Source of the DNA: Dyella thiooxydans
GTDB lineage: Bacteria; Pseudomonadota; Gammaproteobacteria; Xanthomonadales; Rhodanobacteraceae
Length of the DNA stretch: 64,000 bases
Assembly (NCBI RefSeq): GCF_001641285.1
Contig: NZ_CP014841.1
Location: 868,001-932,000 of the forward strand
Reading direction: 5' to 3'
The position numbers and the translations under genes were made by a program. Every line of letters begins with the position of its first letter. The first letter of the stretch is position 1. The notes under the pieces were generated by a model. It searched no databases. It was not told the DNA's origin and saw only the letters and a list, made by a program, of their open reading frames with translations. This document shows, one piece after another, positions 23,845 through 32,493 of this stretch.

Positions 23845-24854
23845 TGATCGGTCTGGCCGGGCTCGCCCTGGAGCCGCGCGAACGCGACTGGCTGGTCGCG
23901 CCCGGTGTGTCCGGCGTGCTGCTGTTCGCCCGCAACTTCTCCTCGCGCGAGCAACTGGGTGCGCTGGTCGAGTCGATCCGCGAGGTCGGCGGCGAGAACA
24001 TGCTGATCGCGGTCGACCAGGAGGGCGGCCCGGTGCAGCGCTTCCGCGACGGCTTCACCCGGCTGCCGGCGCTGGCGAAGGTGGGAGCGGCGTACGACCG
24101 CGATCCGGTCGATGCCATCCGGCTGGCCGAGGAGCACGCCTGGGTGATGGCCAGCGAACTGCGCGCCATGGGTGTGGATTTCAGCTTCGCCCCGGTGGTG
24201 GATCTTGCCCGAGGTAATGCGGCGATCGGCCTGCGCGCGTTCCACGCCGATCCGGCGGTGGCCGCCGAGTTGGGCCAGGCCTACGTGCGCGGCATGCACC
24301 TGGCCGGGATGGCCGCGGTGCTCAAGCATTTCCCGGGGCACGGCTCGGTGGCAGCCGACACGCACAAGGCGCAGGCGATCGACCCGCGCCCGCTGGCCGC
24401 CATCGAGCAGGCTGACCTGGTGCCGTTCGCGCAGTGCCTGGAGTCGCGCGTCGAGGCGGTGATGATGGCGCACGTGATCTATCCGGCCGTCGACGAGCGT
24501 CCGGCCGGCTTTTCGCCGGTGTGGATCGGCGACGTCCTGCGCGGCCGGCTCGGCTTCGACGGCGCGGTGATCAGCGACGACATCTCGATGGCCGCGGCCG
24601 GTGCCGCCGGCGGCGTGGCCGCGCGTGTGCATGCGCACCTCGATGCCGGCTGCGACCTGGTGCTGGCCTGCTTCCCCGACGTGGTGGACGAGGCCATCGC
24701 CGCCGTGGCCGGCCGTGCGCCGGGTTTCGCCCATCGCCTCGCGGCCCTGCGCGGCGCGATTGGTGCCAGCTGGGACTCGCTGACCGACAACCCGCAGCGC
24801 GACCGCTTCATCGCGCGCATCACGGCGCTGGACGCCGAAGGAACCCCCGCATGA
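23838..24854 (+). CDS. nagZ: Beta-N-acetylhexosaminidase NagZ
   Basis: A 338-residue family 3 glycosidase that removes N-acetylglucosamine from anhydromuropeptides in the cytosol during wall recycling; its product is the route to AmpC induction in bacteria that have ampR. The substrate motif KHFPGHGSV is at about residues 163-171, with DTHK carrying the acid/base histidine and the nucleophile in DDISM. VDQEGGPVQRF near residue 60 is also typical. Length matches E. coli NagZ (341). The gene overlaps its neighbours at both ends by 4-7 bases. Confidence 0.95.
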   Translation: MLMIGLAGLALEPRERDWLVAPGVSGVLLFARNFSSREQLGALVESIREVGGENMLIAVDQEGGPVQRFRDGFTRLPALAKVGAAYDRDPVDAIRLAEEHAWVMASELRAMGVDFSFAPVVDLARGNAAIGLRAFHADPAVAAELGQAYVRGMHLAGMAAVLKHFPGHGSVAADTHKAQAIDPRPLAAIEQADLVPFAQCLESRVEAVMMAHVIYPAVDERPAGFSPVWIGDVLRGRLGFDGAVISDDISMAAAGAAGGVAARVHAHLDAGCDLVLACFPDVVDEAIAAVAGRAPGFAHRLAALRGAIGASWDSLTDNPQRDRFIARITALDAEGTPA

Positions 24855-25399
24855 CCCTGCCGCCGCTCGCCGATGCACTGAAGAAATCCGACCTGCTGGT
24901 CGACCGTGCCGCCATCGACGCCGCCGTCGCCCGCATGGGTGGCGAGATCGACGTGGTGCTCGAGGGTGAGCGTGCGCTGTTCCTCACCGTGATGAACGGT
25001 GCGCTGATGTTCGCCGGGCACCTCGCGCTGGCGATCCGCACCGATCTCGAGTTCGACTACGTGCACGCCACCCGCTATCGCGGCGACACCACCGGCCACG
25101 ACCTGCACTGGCTGCGCGAACCGCTGGTGCCGATGGAAGGGCGCACCGTGCTGCTGGTCGACGACATCCTCGACGAAGGCCATACGCTCAAGGCGGTGCG
25201 CGACGACTGCCTGCACCGTGGCGCGCGCCGCGTGCTGATCGCCAGCCTGTGCACCAAGAAGCACGACCGGCTGGTCGAGGGTGTCGCCTCGGATTTCAAC
25301 GGCTTCGAACTGCCGGACCGCTATGTGTTCGGCTACGGCATGGACTACCACGAACAGGGCCGTAACCTGCCGGGCATCTACGCCCTGCGCGAGGACTGA
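24851..25399 (+). CDS. hpt: Hypoxanthine(-guanine) phosphoribosyltransferase
   Basis: A 182-residue purine salvage enzyme transferring phosphoribose from PRPP to hypoxanthine or guanine. The PRPP loop is VLLVDDILDEGHTL, the N-terminal flexible region is FLTVMNGALMFAGHL, and the C-terminal base-binding segment is LPDRYVFGYGMDY. The start overlaps the nagZ stop (ATGA). mtnP two genes later releases hypoxanthine from methylthioinosine, so the cluster may feed this enzyme directly. Confidence 0.93.
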   Translation: MTLPPLADALKKSDLLVDRAAIDAAVARMGGEIDVVLEGERALFLTVMNGALMFAGHLALAIRTDLEFDYVHATRYRGDTTGHDLHWLREPLVPMEGRTVLLVDDILDEGHTLKAVRDDCLHRGARRVLIASLCTKKHDRLVEGVASDFNGFELPDRYVFGYGMDYHEQGRNLPGIYALRED

Positions 25400-25430
25400 T
25401 CGGGTCCACCACACACGGGAGGGATGCGCC

Positions 25431-25982
25431 ATGAAACTCCTCGGGATCTCCGGCAGCCTGCGCCGGGCCTCGTTCAATACCGCCTTGCTGCACGCGGCGG
25501 CGGAACTGTTGCCAGCCGGCAACAGCCTGGTCATTCATGACCTGCATGGCCTGCCGCTGTTCGACCAGGATGTGGAAGAGCAGGGCGATCCGGCCGAGGT
25601 GGTCGCTCTGAAGGACGCCATGGCCGCCGCCGACGGCTTGCTGCTGGCTTCACCCGAGTACAACGGCGGCATCACCGGCGTGCTGAAGAACGCGATCGAC
25701 TGGGCCTCGCGCAAGGGCACGGCGCGCGATGTCGCGCCGCTGGCCGGCAAGCGCGTGTGCATCGTCGGTGCCAGTCCCGGCATTACCGGAACCGTGCGCG
25801 CCCAGGACGCGCTGCGGCTGGTGCTGCGTCGGGCCGGTGCCATCGTCGAGCCGCAGGGCGAGGTGCTGGTGTTCCAGGCACACACCAAGATCGCCGACGG
25901 CAGGCTGGTCGACGAGCGCACCCGCGAGGCGCTGACCCGCCATCTGCAGAACTTCATCGCGCAGGTTGAGCGCGCTTCCTGA
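25431..25982 (+). CDS. NADPH-dependent FMN reductase/quinone reductase family protein
   Basis: A 183-residue flavodoxin-fold protein of the NADPH-dependent FMN reductase family. The phosphate-binding loop ISGSLRRASFNTALL is at residues 5-19, and the flavin-contact motif SPEYNGGITGVLKNAIDW is near residue 75, both as in ArsH/ChrR/YieF-like azo- and quinone reductases. The likely role is two-electron reduction of quinones or other acceptors; the true substrate is not evident. A strong GGGAGGG ribosome site precedes ATG 25431. It sits between hpt and mtnP with no obvious metabolic link. Confidence 0.88.
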   Translation: MKLLGISGSLRRASFNTALLHAAAELLPAGNSLVIHDLHGLPLFDQDVEEQGDPAEVVALKDAMAAADGLLLASPEYNGGITGVLKNAIDWASRKGTARDVAPLAGKRVCIVGASPGITGTVRAQDALRLVLRRAGAIVEPQGEVLVFQAHTKIADGRLVDERTREALTRHLQNFIAQVERAS

Positions 25983-26005
25983 TCCATCGAACCGGAAACG
26001 ATATC

Positions 26006-26749
26006 GTGAGCATCGATCTGGCCGTCATCGGCGGCAGTGGCCTGTACAACTTCCCCGGGCTGGAGAACGCCCAGAGGCAATCGGTGGAGACGCCGTTCGG
26101 CCCCGCCTCGGGCGATGTGGTGACCGGCGATTTCGCCGGCAAACAGCTGGCCTTCCTGGCGCGCCATGGCGAGAGCCACAGCCTGCCGCCGCACCGGGTG
26201 AACTACCGCGCCAACCTGTGGGCGCTGCACCAGCTCGGCGCGCGCCGGGTGGTCGGCGTCAACGCCGTCGGTGGCATCCGCGACGACATGGGGCCGCGGG
26301 TGATCGTGGTGCCGGATCAGGTCATCGACTACACCCATGGCCGGTTCACCAGCTTCTGCGACGTGGAAGGGGCCGAGGTGAAGCACATCGACTTCAGCGA
26401 GCCCTACACGGCGTCGCTGCGGCGCGACCTGCTCGCCGCAGCCGCGCGTGCCGGCGTGCCGGCGATCGACGGCGGCTGCTACGGCGCGACGCAGGGGCCG
26501 CGGCTGGAGACCCGCGCCGAGATCGCCCGCATGAAGCGCGATGGCTGCGACCTGGTCGGCATGACCGGCATGCCCGAAGCCGCGTTGGCCCGCGAGCTGG
26601 AGCTGGAATACGCCTGCCTCGCGCTGGTGGCCAACTTCGCCGCCGGCTGCGGCGACGAGGAGGAGATCAGCATCGAGGAGATCTTCGCCCATCTCGCGGC
26701 GGCGACTGCCGAAGTGCCGAAGATCCTCGCCGCGATGCTCGCCGGCTAG
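26006..26749 (+). CDS. mtnP: S-methyl-5'-thioinosine phosphorylase (MTA phosphorylase family)
   Basis: A 247-residue purine nucleoside phosphorylase-type enzyme. The GTG start leads straight into LAVIGGSGLYNFPGL, the phosphate-binding motif, followed by ARHGESHSLPPHRVNYRANL and the TQGPRLETRAEI and GMTGMPEAALARELE motifs of the MTAP/MTIP branch. In Pseudomonas the homologue beside nagZ acts on methylthioinosine, giving hypoxanthine and methylthioribose phosphate. The nagZ-hpt neighbourhood argues for the same preference here, but MTA phosphorylase cannot be excluded by eye. It ends the cluster; a short inverted repeat (26752-26757 with 26770-26775) follows. Confidence 0.87.
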   Translation: MSIDLAVIGGSGLYNFPGLENAQRQSVETPFGPASGDVVTGDFAGKQLAFLARHGESHSLPPHRVNYRANLWALHQLGARRVVGVNAVGGIRDDMGPRVIVVPDQVIDYTHGRFTSFCDVEGAEVKHIDFSEPYTASLRRDLLAAAARAGVPAIDGGCYGATQGPRLETRAEIARMKRDGCDLVGMTGMPEAALARELELEYACLALVANFAAGCGDEEEISIEEIFAHLAAATAEVPKILAAMLAG

Positions 26750-26814
26750 CACCCCGGAAAAAGGCCTAGCCGGGGAACCTGTTCAGGATATTGCGCTCGA
26801 CCCACAAACATGCT

Positions 26815-26910
26815 GATACTTCGGAGGTGCCAGGGGCGGCGGACCAAGGGGATCAGGGGTTCAGCGCGAGACCTTGGTGCATCCATCCTTAAGCTTCAGA
26901 GGTTGCCGCA
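26815..26910 (+). promoter_or_regulatory. Probable promoter and leader of the cold-shock gene
   Basis: TTGCGC at 26791 and GATACT at 26815-26820 (18-base spacing) form a weak promoter candidate. It would give a leader of roughly 85 bases before the cold-shock start codon. Cold-shock genes often have structured leaders that sense temperature; no known element can be identified by eye here. Confidence 0.25.
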
Positions 26911-27120
26911 ATGCGTTTCGGTACGGTCAAGTGGTTCAACGACGCCAAGGGTTTCGGTTTCATCGCACCCGAGGACGGTGGGGAGGACGTTTTCGTCCAC
27001 TTTTCTGCGATCAACTCCAAGGGCTTTCGCAGCCTGCAGGAAGGTCAGCGTGTGAAGTTCGAAGTCACCAACGGCCCGAAGGGTGCCCAGGCTTCGGGCG
27101 TCGAGCTCGCGACTGCCTGA
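26911..27120 (+). CDS. Cold-shock protein (CspA family)
   Basis: A 69-residue single cold-shock domain that binds single-stranded RNA/DNA and melts RNA structure. RNP1 (NDAKGFGFI) and RNP2 ([10 protein letters not shown]) are intact. Start, length and the VKWFNDAKG opening match CspA-type proteins exactly. It has its own terminator and is probably monocistronic. Whether it is cold-induced or constitutive (like CspC/CspE) cannot be told from the protein. Confidence 0.95.
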   Translation: MRFGTVKWFNDAKGFGFIAPEDGGEDVFVHFSAINSKGFRSLQEGQRVKFEVTNGPKGAQASGVELATA

Positions 27121-27154
27121 TCGCTCGACCCAGGAAATACCCTGTAGTGGAAAG

Positions 27155-27182
27155 CCCCGCGCCTGGCGCGGGGTTTTCTTTT
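27155..27182 (+). terminator. Rho-independent terminator of the cold-shock gene
   Basis: An 8-bp GC stem (CCCCGCGC with GCGCGGGG, 27155-27162 and 27166-27173) with a three-base loop is followed by TTTTCTTTTC. It is a textbook intrinsic terminator 35 bases past the stop. Confidence 0.9.
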
Positions 27183-27246
27183 CGGGGCGCCGCATGCGGT
27201 CGCCGCGAAGCCACGGACGGTATCCGCAGGATATGGCGCGACGAAC

Positions 27247-27729
27247 CTAGGGTTCGATATCGATCGGCGTACCGGCTGGTACCGCGGCCCAGATCCGGTC
27301 CATGTCCGCATTGCTGACGGCGATGCAGCCGCGCGTCCAGTCCATGCGCTGCGTGATCGAAGACGCCCAGCCCAGACCGTTTTTCTGGCCATGGATCATG
27401 ATGTCGCCGCCCGGGGAGACCCCAGCGTTCCTGGCCAGCGCGATGTCCCGGGTGTTCGGATAGGACACGTGGATCGCCTTGTGGAAGGCACTGTGCGCGT
27501 TCTTCCGGTCGAGCAGGTAGTGCCCCTCAGGCGTGCGACCGTCGCCTTCGCGCTGTTTGGCGCCCTTGGGCCGCGAGCCCAGGGCAACCCGGTATGTGCC
27601 CAGCAGGCGCTGGCCGTCGTACAGGCGGAGTGTCCGCGTGTGTTTGATCAGCACCACGCGCGTCGCGGCTCCGCTGCCAGATGCGGGCGCGACGGCGAGC
27701 ATCAGGAGGGTGGCGGCAAGAAAACGCAT
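27247..27729 (-). CDS. L,D-transpeptidase family protein (YkuD domain)
   Basis: A 160-residue exported protein with a signal peptide (residues 1 to about 22). The YkuD catalytic domain covers most of the rest, with IMIHGQKNG (His113) and DWTRGCIAVSN (Cys135 nucleophile). Such enzymes form 3-3 cross-links in peptidoglycan, attach lipoproteins, or cut the links (YafK/DpaA type). The compact size and lack of LysM or other wall-binding domains resemble the YafK-like group, so the direction of the reaction is open. It converges on the cold-shock gene and follows the DUF3228 gene by 55 bases on the same strand. Confidence 0.88.
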   Translation of the reverse strand: MRFLAATLLMLAVAPASGSGAATRVVLIKHTRTLRLYDGQRLLGTYRVALGSRPKGAKQREGDGRTPEGHYLLDRKNAHSAFHKAIHVSYPNTRDIALARNAGVSPGGDIMIHGQKNGLGWASSITQRMDWTRGCIAVSNADMDRIWAAVPAGTPIDIEP

Positions 27730-27784
27730 GGCGCTTGCTCCGGACTGGCGACGGGGGGCTGCGTCAGGGTAGCGCCGGTTGGGC

Positions 27785-28342
27785 CTACCCGCGCCAGTTC
27801 GCGTGGACGTCCCAGAACGCTGCTGCCTGCCGGTAGGCATCACGGTCCAGTGGCACGCCGGAGCCGCCTTCTTCCACGCCCAGCGCGTTGCGCAGCATGG
27901 TGATCGGCACCATCGGGATTTCCTCCGGCTCCATCGTGTATAGGCAGCCGACCACACCCCAGTCGGCGTCGATCGGTTCGCCTTCCTTCGCCAATTGCTC
28001 GCGGCAGTAGAGGATCGGCAGCAGGTAGTGGGCGACCGGCGGCTCCACACCCTCGAACCAGCGCACCAGCACCGGCAGTTCCTGTTTGGTGCGCGCCTCG
28101 TAGGCCGAGTGCAGCAGATGGCGGTTGGCGTCGGTGATCGGCACGGCCATGCAGCGCGTGGAGGTCCAGTTGCGGTGCACATGCAGGCGGCAGAACGGCG
28201 CGTAGCCTTCCAGCACCTTCAGCGGGGACTCTTCATTGAGGCGGCGCTCGAAGGCATCGGCGCTGCAATCCTGGATGGTGTTGCGGCGGGATTCGCGTGG
28301 GAACAGGCGGGCGCGGGCGAACGGGGTGAGGACGATGGACAT
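27785..28342 (-). CDS. DUF3228 family protein
   Basis: A 185-residue soluble protein of the DUF3228 family, function unknown. The N-terminus is typical (MSIVLTPFARARLFPRESR, then NTIQDCSADAFE), as is the GYAPFCRLHVHRNWTSTR segment. No signal peptide, membrane segment or catalytic motif is clear; several conserved Cys, His and Asp residues could bind a metal. ATG 28342 gives the family N-terminus; an in-frame ATG at 28351 adds three residues. Confidence 0.82.
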   Translation of the reverse strand: MSIVLTPFARARLFPRESRRNTIQDCSADAFERRLNEESPLKVLEGYAPFCRLHVHRNWTSTRCMAVPITDANRHLLHSAYEARTKQELPVLVRWFEGVEPPVAHYLLPILYCREQLAKEGEPIDADWGVVGCLYTMEPEEIPMVPITMLRNALGVEEGGSGVPLDRDAYRQAAAFWDVHANWRG

Positions 28343-28396
28343 GGCAGGCAACCGGTGGAACAGCGGACGAGAGTAACCCGTCCGCGACGCCTCGGC

Positions 28397-30166
28397 TCAG
28401 GCGACGAACTGCAGCCTGGCCAGTTCGGCGTAGAGGCCGCCCTCGGCCAGCAGGCTCTCGTGCGTGCCCTGCGCCACGATACGTCCCCCGTCCATCACCA
28501 CGATGCGGTCGGCGCGCTGCACGGTGGCCAGTCGATGGGCGATGACCAGGGTGGTGCGGCCTTTCTCCAGCCGCTCCAGTGCCTGCTGGATTGCCGCCTC
28601 GGACTGCGCGTCCAGCGCCGAGGTGGCCTCGTCGAGCAGCAGCAGCGGTGCATCGCGCAGGATCGCGCGGGCGATCGCCACACGCTGGCGCTGGCCGCCG
28701 GACAGGCGCACGCCGCGTTCGCCCATTTCGGCGCGGTAGCCGTCGTCCAGCGCGCTGATGAACTCGTGCGCCTCGGCGGCGCGGGCGGCCTCGGTCACCT
28801 GCTCGTCGCTGGCGTCCTGCCGACCGAAGCGGATGTTGTCCGCGGCGGTGCCGCTGAAGATCACCGTCTCCTGCGGCACCAGCGCGATGGCGCCGCGCAG
28901 GTCGGGCAAGGTCAGCGCGCGCAAATCCACGCCGTCGAAGGTGATGCGGCCGGACTGCGGGTCGTAGAAGCGCAGCAGCAGGCCGAACACCGTGCTCTTG
29001 CCGGCGCCGGAGGGGCCGACCAGGGCGACCGTCTCGCCCGGATTCACCACCAGGCTGAAGTCCTCCAGCGCGGCGGTGTTCGGGCGGGTCGGGTAGTGGA
29101 AGCGCACGTGGTCGAAGGCCAGCGCACCGCGCGCCGGCGCGGGCAGGGCGAGCGGCTGGGCGGGGGCGGTGACCTGCGGGGTCTCGGCCATCAGCTCGCC
29201 GATGCGCTCCATCGCGCCGGCCGCGCGAAGCACGTCGCCCCACACCTCGGAAAGACCCGCCACCGAGCCAGCGGCGAACACCGCGTACAGCACGAACTGG
29301 CCGAGCACGCCGGCGTCCAGCGTGCCGGCCAGCACGTGGCGGGCGCCGGCCCACAGCACCAGGGTGATCGCGCCGAACACCAGCACGATCACCGACATGG
29401 TGAGCAGCGCGCGCATGCCGATGCGACGGCGCGCGGTGGCCAGCGCCAGGCGGATGGCGTTGCCGTAGCGGCTGCTCTCGATGCCTTCGCGGGCATAGGC
29501 CTTCACGGCGGTGGCGGCATTGAGGGTTTCGTTGGCGATCGCCGCGGCGTCGGCCAGCCGGTCCTGGCTGGCGCGCGAGAGCTTCTGCACGCGACGGCCG
29601 AAGACCAGGATCGGCAGCATCACGCCGGGAATCACCAGCGCGGTGAGGCCGGCCAGTGCCGGCGCGGTCCACACCATCGCCACCGCCGCGCCGACCAGCA
29701 TCACCGCGCTGCGCAGGGCCACCGACACGCCGGAACCGACCAGCGCCTGCACCACCTCGGTGTCGGCACTGAGGCGCGAGGTGAGCTCGCCGACGCGGCT
29801 CTTCTCGAAGAACTCCACGTCCAGCCGGATCACGTGGGCATACAGCGCGTCACGCAGCGAGGCGAGCGAGCGTTCGCTGAGCAGGGTGATGCAGAAGTAG
29901 CGCCCCGCCGTGGCTACGGCGAGCACCAGCGCGACGCCGAACAGGGCGAGAAAGGTCTCGTTGATCACCGCCAGGCTGGAGGTGCCGAAGCCCTGGTCGA
30001 TGATGTGGCGGAACGCCATCGGCAGCACCAGCGAGGCACCGGAAGACAGGCCGAGGAACACCAGCCAGCCAATCGCCAGGGCCTTGTGCGGCCGCAGATA
30101 TGGCCAGAGCGAGCGCAGGGAGGTGAGGCGACGGGGAGAACGGGGCTTGCCGGCGTCGTCGGTCAT
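28397..30166 (-). CDS. ABC exporter, fused permease-ATPase (MsbA-like half transporter)
   Basis: A 589-residue half transporter that works as a dimer. Six membrane segments (about residues 28-310) form the type IV exporter domain. The ATPase domain has Walker A LVGPSGAGKSTVFGLL, signature LSGGQRQRVAIARA, Walker B LLLLDEATSALD and the H-loop IAHRL, all intact. It resembles lipid/drug exporters of the MsbA/LmrA class; there is no linked lipid A kinase gene lpxK, so it need not be MsbA itself. The substrate is unknown. The start is uncertain (30166 preferred, 30196 possible). It stands alone, 54 bases upstream of the DUF3228 gene in transcription order. Confidence 0.88.
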   Translation of the reverse strand: MTDDAGKPRSPRRLTSLRSLWPYLRPHKALAIGWLVFLGLSSGASLVLPMAFRHIIDQGFGTSSLAVINETFLALFGVALVLAVATAGRYFCITLLSERSLASLRDALYAHVIRLDVEFFEKSRVGELTSRLSADTEVVQALVGSGVSVALRSAVMLVGAAVAMVWTAPALAGLTALVIPGVMLPILVFGRRVQKLSRASQDRLADAAAIANETLNAATAVKAYAREGIESSRYGNAIRLALATARRRIGMRALLTMSVIVLVFGAITLVLWAGARHVLAGTLDAGVLGQFVLYAVFAAGSVAGLSEVWGDVLRAAGAMERIGELMAETPQVTAPAQPLALPAPARGALAFDHVRFHYPTRPNTAALEDFSLVVNPGETVALVGPSGAGKSTVFGLLLRFYDPQSGRITFDGVDLRALTLPDLRGAIALVPQETVIFSGTAADNIRFGRQDASDEQVTEAARAAEAHEFISALDDGYRAEMGERGVRLSGGQRQRVAIARAILRDAPLLLLDEATSALDAQSEAAIQQALERLEKGRTTLVIAHRLATVQRADRIVVMDGGRIVAQGTHESLLAEGGLYAELARLQFVA

Positions 30167-30322
30167 GGGAGTCGCTTGCGGGGCATCAGCCCGCATAGTT
30201 GGGGGGCGGCGGCGGGGAATCAATGCGCAGGTTGTTGCGTCATCGACCGCCAGGCGTGCGGGTCCGGCGATCGCCGCCTGGCGAATGACGGACCGGCCCG
30301 TTACCGGACTCCCGCATCCGCC

Positions 30323-30919
30323 TCACTCCACGCGCTTGCCCTCGCTGCGACCGCGGGTGAGATCGACGATGCGCGCCTGCGCTTCGGCCACCCGGCTTTC
30401 CGGCAACTGCAACTGCAGCCGCGCACCACTGGCGTGGAACTGCTCGTCGGTCACGCTGGCCTCCAGCTCCGCCAGCCGTGCCTTGAGCAGGGCGAGGTCG
30501 GCGAATTCGCAGTCCAGGGCCAGCATGGCCCTGGGCACGATCGGCACCTGCTCGGCCAGCCGCAGGCACTCGGCCGCGGTGCCACCGTAGGCACGGGCCA
30601 GGCCGCCGGCGCCGAGCTTGATGCCGCCGTACCAGCGGGTGACCACGACCACGACGCGGTCGATGCCCTGGCCTTCGATTGCCTGCAGGATGGGACGCCC
30701 CGCAGTGCCGCCGGGCTCACCGTCGTCGTTGAAGCGGTAGGCCTGGCCGATGCGGTAGGCCCAGCAGTTGTGCGTGGCTGCCGGATCGCCGACTTCCTGC
30801 ACGAAGGCGAGCGCTTCCTCGGGCGAGTCGACCGGGGCGGCCAGGGCGAGGAAGCGGCTCTTCTTGATGTCCTGCTCGTGCCGGCAGCGTCCCGCGAGTG
30901 CGGCGAGTGCGTCGCTCAC
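30323..30919 (-). CDS. yigZ: YigZ/IMPACT family protein
   Basis: A 198-residue protein of the UPF0029/IMPACT family. The N-terminal domain carries the hallmark KKSRFLALAAPV, then ATHNCWAYRIG and DDGEPGGTAGRPIL, and the VVVVVTRWYGGIKLGAGGLARAYG stretch spans about residues 88-111. A C-terminal ferredoxin-like domain (DUF1949 type) follows. The eukaryotic relative regulates Gcn2; the bacterial function is unsettled. Its start overlaps the anti-sigma-like gene by 4 bases, so it rides at the end of that operon, probably without a functional link. Confidence 0.9.
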   Translation of the reverse strand: MSDALAALAGRCRHEQDIKKSRFLALAAPVDSPEEALAFVQEVGDPAATHNCWAYRIGQAYRFNDDGEPGGTAGRPILQAIEGQGIDRVVVVVTRWYGGIKLGAGGLARAYGGTAAECLRLAEQVPIVPRAMLALDCEFADLALLKARLAELEASVTDEQFHASGARLQLQLPESRVAEAQARIVDLTRGRSEGKRVE

Positions 30920-31785
30920 GGGGTCCTGTCCAGATGGCGGCGGAGGTCGTCGGGCAGCGGCCAGTCGGGATGGCTGTCGTGGAAGGCCCGCAGGCGCTTG
31001 TCGGCCTCGACGGTCGCGCCCTTGGCATACAGCCCGCGGATCGCCTCCAGCTCCGCGGCGGGAGTCATCGCATTCTGGGCGGGAGCGAAGGTCGGCGCCA
31101 GCGCCGGCGCGGGCTCGGCGAACTGCGTCGGCGCCATCGGCTCCGGTGGTGCGGGAGGTGCAGGCGGCGGGGGCGCAGGCGCCATCGGTACGGCCAACGG
31201 CACGGCCATCGGCCGTTCCACTGCGGATGAGTCCGCTTTTGCGCGAAGCGCCGGCGTCGGTGCGACGCGGTCGGCAGCGGCCGGGATCTGCCGCTGCATC
31301 GCCGGGTGTGCCGATACCAAGGACGGCGGCGGGGACGCGGACGCGGACTGCTTGGCTTCGCCAGCCGGTGCCGGACTGGCGCTGACGCGCTCCTTGCCGA
31401 CGGTTGCGGCGCGCATGCGGGGTGCCTTCGCACCGGCTTCGGTCGCCCGATCCGCCTCGTCGAGGCGGGCCGCATCGGCAGCGGCGGTGACCACGGAAGC
31501 CGGCGCGGCGGGTTGGGGTGTCGGGGTCTCGCGCATGCGCCAGGCCAGTCCCGCCGCGAGCACCACCGTGGCCGCGGTGCCCAGCGCAATCGGCCAGCGC
31601 GGGCGACGGCGCGGATGCGTGAGGCCGGTGTCTGCATCGACAGCCTGCGCGGCGGCACGCCGGATCGCCGCGTCCAGCGCCGGTGCGGGCTCGGACGGTG
31701 GCAGCCGGCCATACAACGCCCTCAGCTCGGCTTCGCCGGGCAGGTCGTCGTCGTGCGTGGGATCGGGCGGCAGGGGCGTGGTCAT
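30916..31785 (-). CDS. Anti-sigma-factor-like single-pass membrane protein
   Basis: A 289-residue protein with an acidic cytosolic N-terminus (about 1-60), one membrane segment (about 64-82) and a long Pro/Ala-rich region (about 85-240) that would lie in the periplasm. A small C-terminal helical domain ends it (LEAIRGLYAKGATVEADKR, then HPDWPLPDDLRRHL). It overlaps the preceding ECF sigma gene by 4 bases, the usual arrangement of a sigma/anti-sigma pair. No zinc-binding HxxxCxxC motif is present, so it is not a classic ZAS anti-sigma factor. The function is inferred from topology and position. Confidence 0.7.
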   Translation of the reverse strand: MTTPLPPDPTHDDDLPGEAELRALYGRLPPSEPAPALDAAIRRAAAQAVDADTGLTHPRRRPRWPIALGTAATVVLAAGLAWRMRETPTPQPAAPASVVTAAADAARLDEADRATEAGAKAPRMRAATVGKERVSASPAPAGEAKQSASASPPPSLVSAHPAMQRQIPAAADRVAPTPALRAKADSSAVERPMAVPLAVPMAPAPPPPAPPAPPEPMAPTQFAEPAPALAPTFAPAQNAMTPAAELEAIRGLYAKGATVEADKRLRAFHDSHPDWPLPDDLRRHLDRTP

Positions 31786-32381
31786 GGACTCAGTACGTCG
31801 CGCAGTTTGGTCATGGCATAGCGCAGGCGGGACTTCACGGTCTCGCGGCCCACGCCGGTGACGTCGGCGATCTCCTCCAGGCTCAGTTCGTTTTCCAGGC
31901 GCAGCAGGATGGCATGGCGCTGCTCGTCGGGCAGTTGCTCGATGGCGAGCTGCAGGCGGCGCCGCTGTTCGAACTCGGACAGCGCCTGCTCGGGTTGTTC
32001 GCGCTCGGGCGTAGGGTGGCTGGCCAGCGCGATCTCGGCTTCCTCGCCGACCGCGATCGGTCGCCTGCGTCGATAGCCATCGATGACCAGACGGTGCGCG
32101 ATCTGCAGCAACCAGGTCTGGAAGCGGGCCTCCGGCCGGTACCGTTCGCGCGCGGCGATCACCCGGCTCCAGGTCTCCTGGAACAGCTCGTCGGCCAGCG
32201 CCCGGTCGCGCACGCTGCGCAGCAGGAAGCGGTAGAGCGGTCCGCGGTGATTCGCATACAGCGCGTCGAACGCAGCGAGATCGCCACGCGCGTAGGCCAG
32301 CATCAGCTGGGCATCGGGATCGACCGCCGCATCCATGGGCGGCGAGGGTACGCGATCCACGCTGTCACGATAAGTCGTCAT
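31782..32381 (-). CDS. ECF-family RNA polymerase sigma factor
   Basis: A 199-residue group 4 sigma factor. Region 2 is DPDAQLMLAYARGDLAAFDA followed by LADELFQETWSRVI and RFQTWLLQIAHRLVIDGYR. Region 4 includes QLAIEQLPDEQRHAILLR, LENELSLEEIADVTG and VGRETVKSRLRYAMTKLR. It is clearly a second ECF factor, distinct from rpoE in this window. ATG 32381 gives the conventional length; ATG 32336 (MDAAVDP) is possible. It is followed with a 4-base overlap by an anti-sigma-like membrane gene and preceded, 112 bases upstream, by a vWA lipoprotein gene on the same strand. Its targets are unknown. Confidence 0.88.
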   Translation of the reverse strand: MTTYRDSVDRVPSPPMDAAVDPDAQLMLAYARGDLAAFDALYANHRGPLYRFLLRSVRDRALADELFQETWSRVIAARERYRPEARFQTWLLQIAHRLVIDGYRRRRPIAVGEEAEIALASHPTPEREQPEQALSEFEQRRRLQLAIEQLPDEQRHAILLRLENELSLEEIADVTGVGRETVKSRLRYAMTKLRDVLSP

Positions 32382-32493
32382 GCGCCTCCACCGGGCCAGG
32401 GTGACCGCGTCCGTGGCGTCGTCGCGACGGGGGAGGAAAGCCGGCGGGGAACCGGCCATCGCCATCGCCAACGGCGCCACGGCACGGTCGACC

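Noticed and set aside
27995-31861. A plus-strand open frame of more than 1200 codons
   Set aside because: It lies antisense to the DUF3228, ABC exporter, yigZ and anti-sigma-like genes, all with clear families. Its His/Arg/Gln/Gly-rich composition is what the complement of high-GC coding DNA gives.
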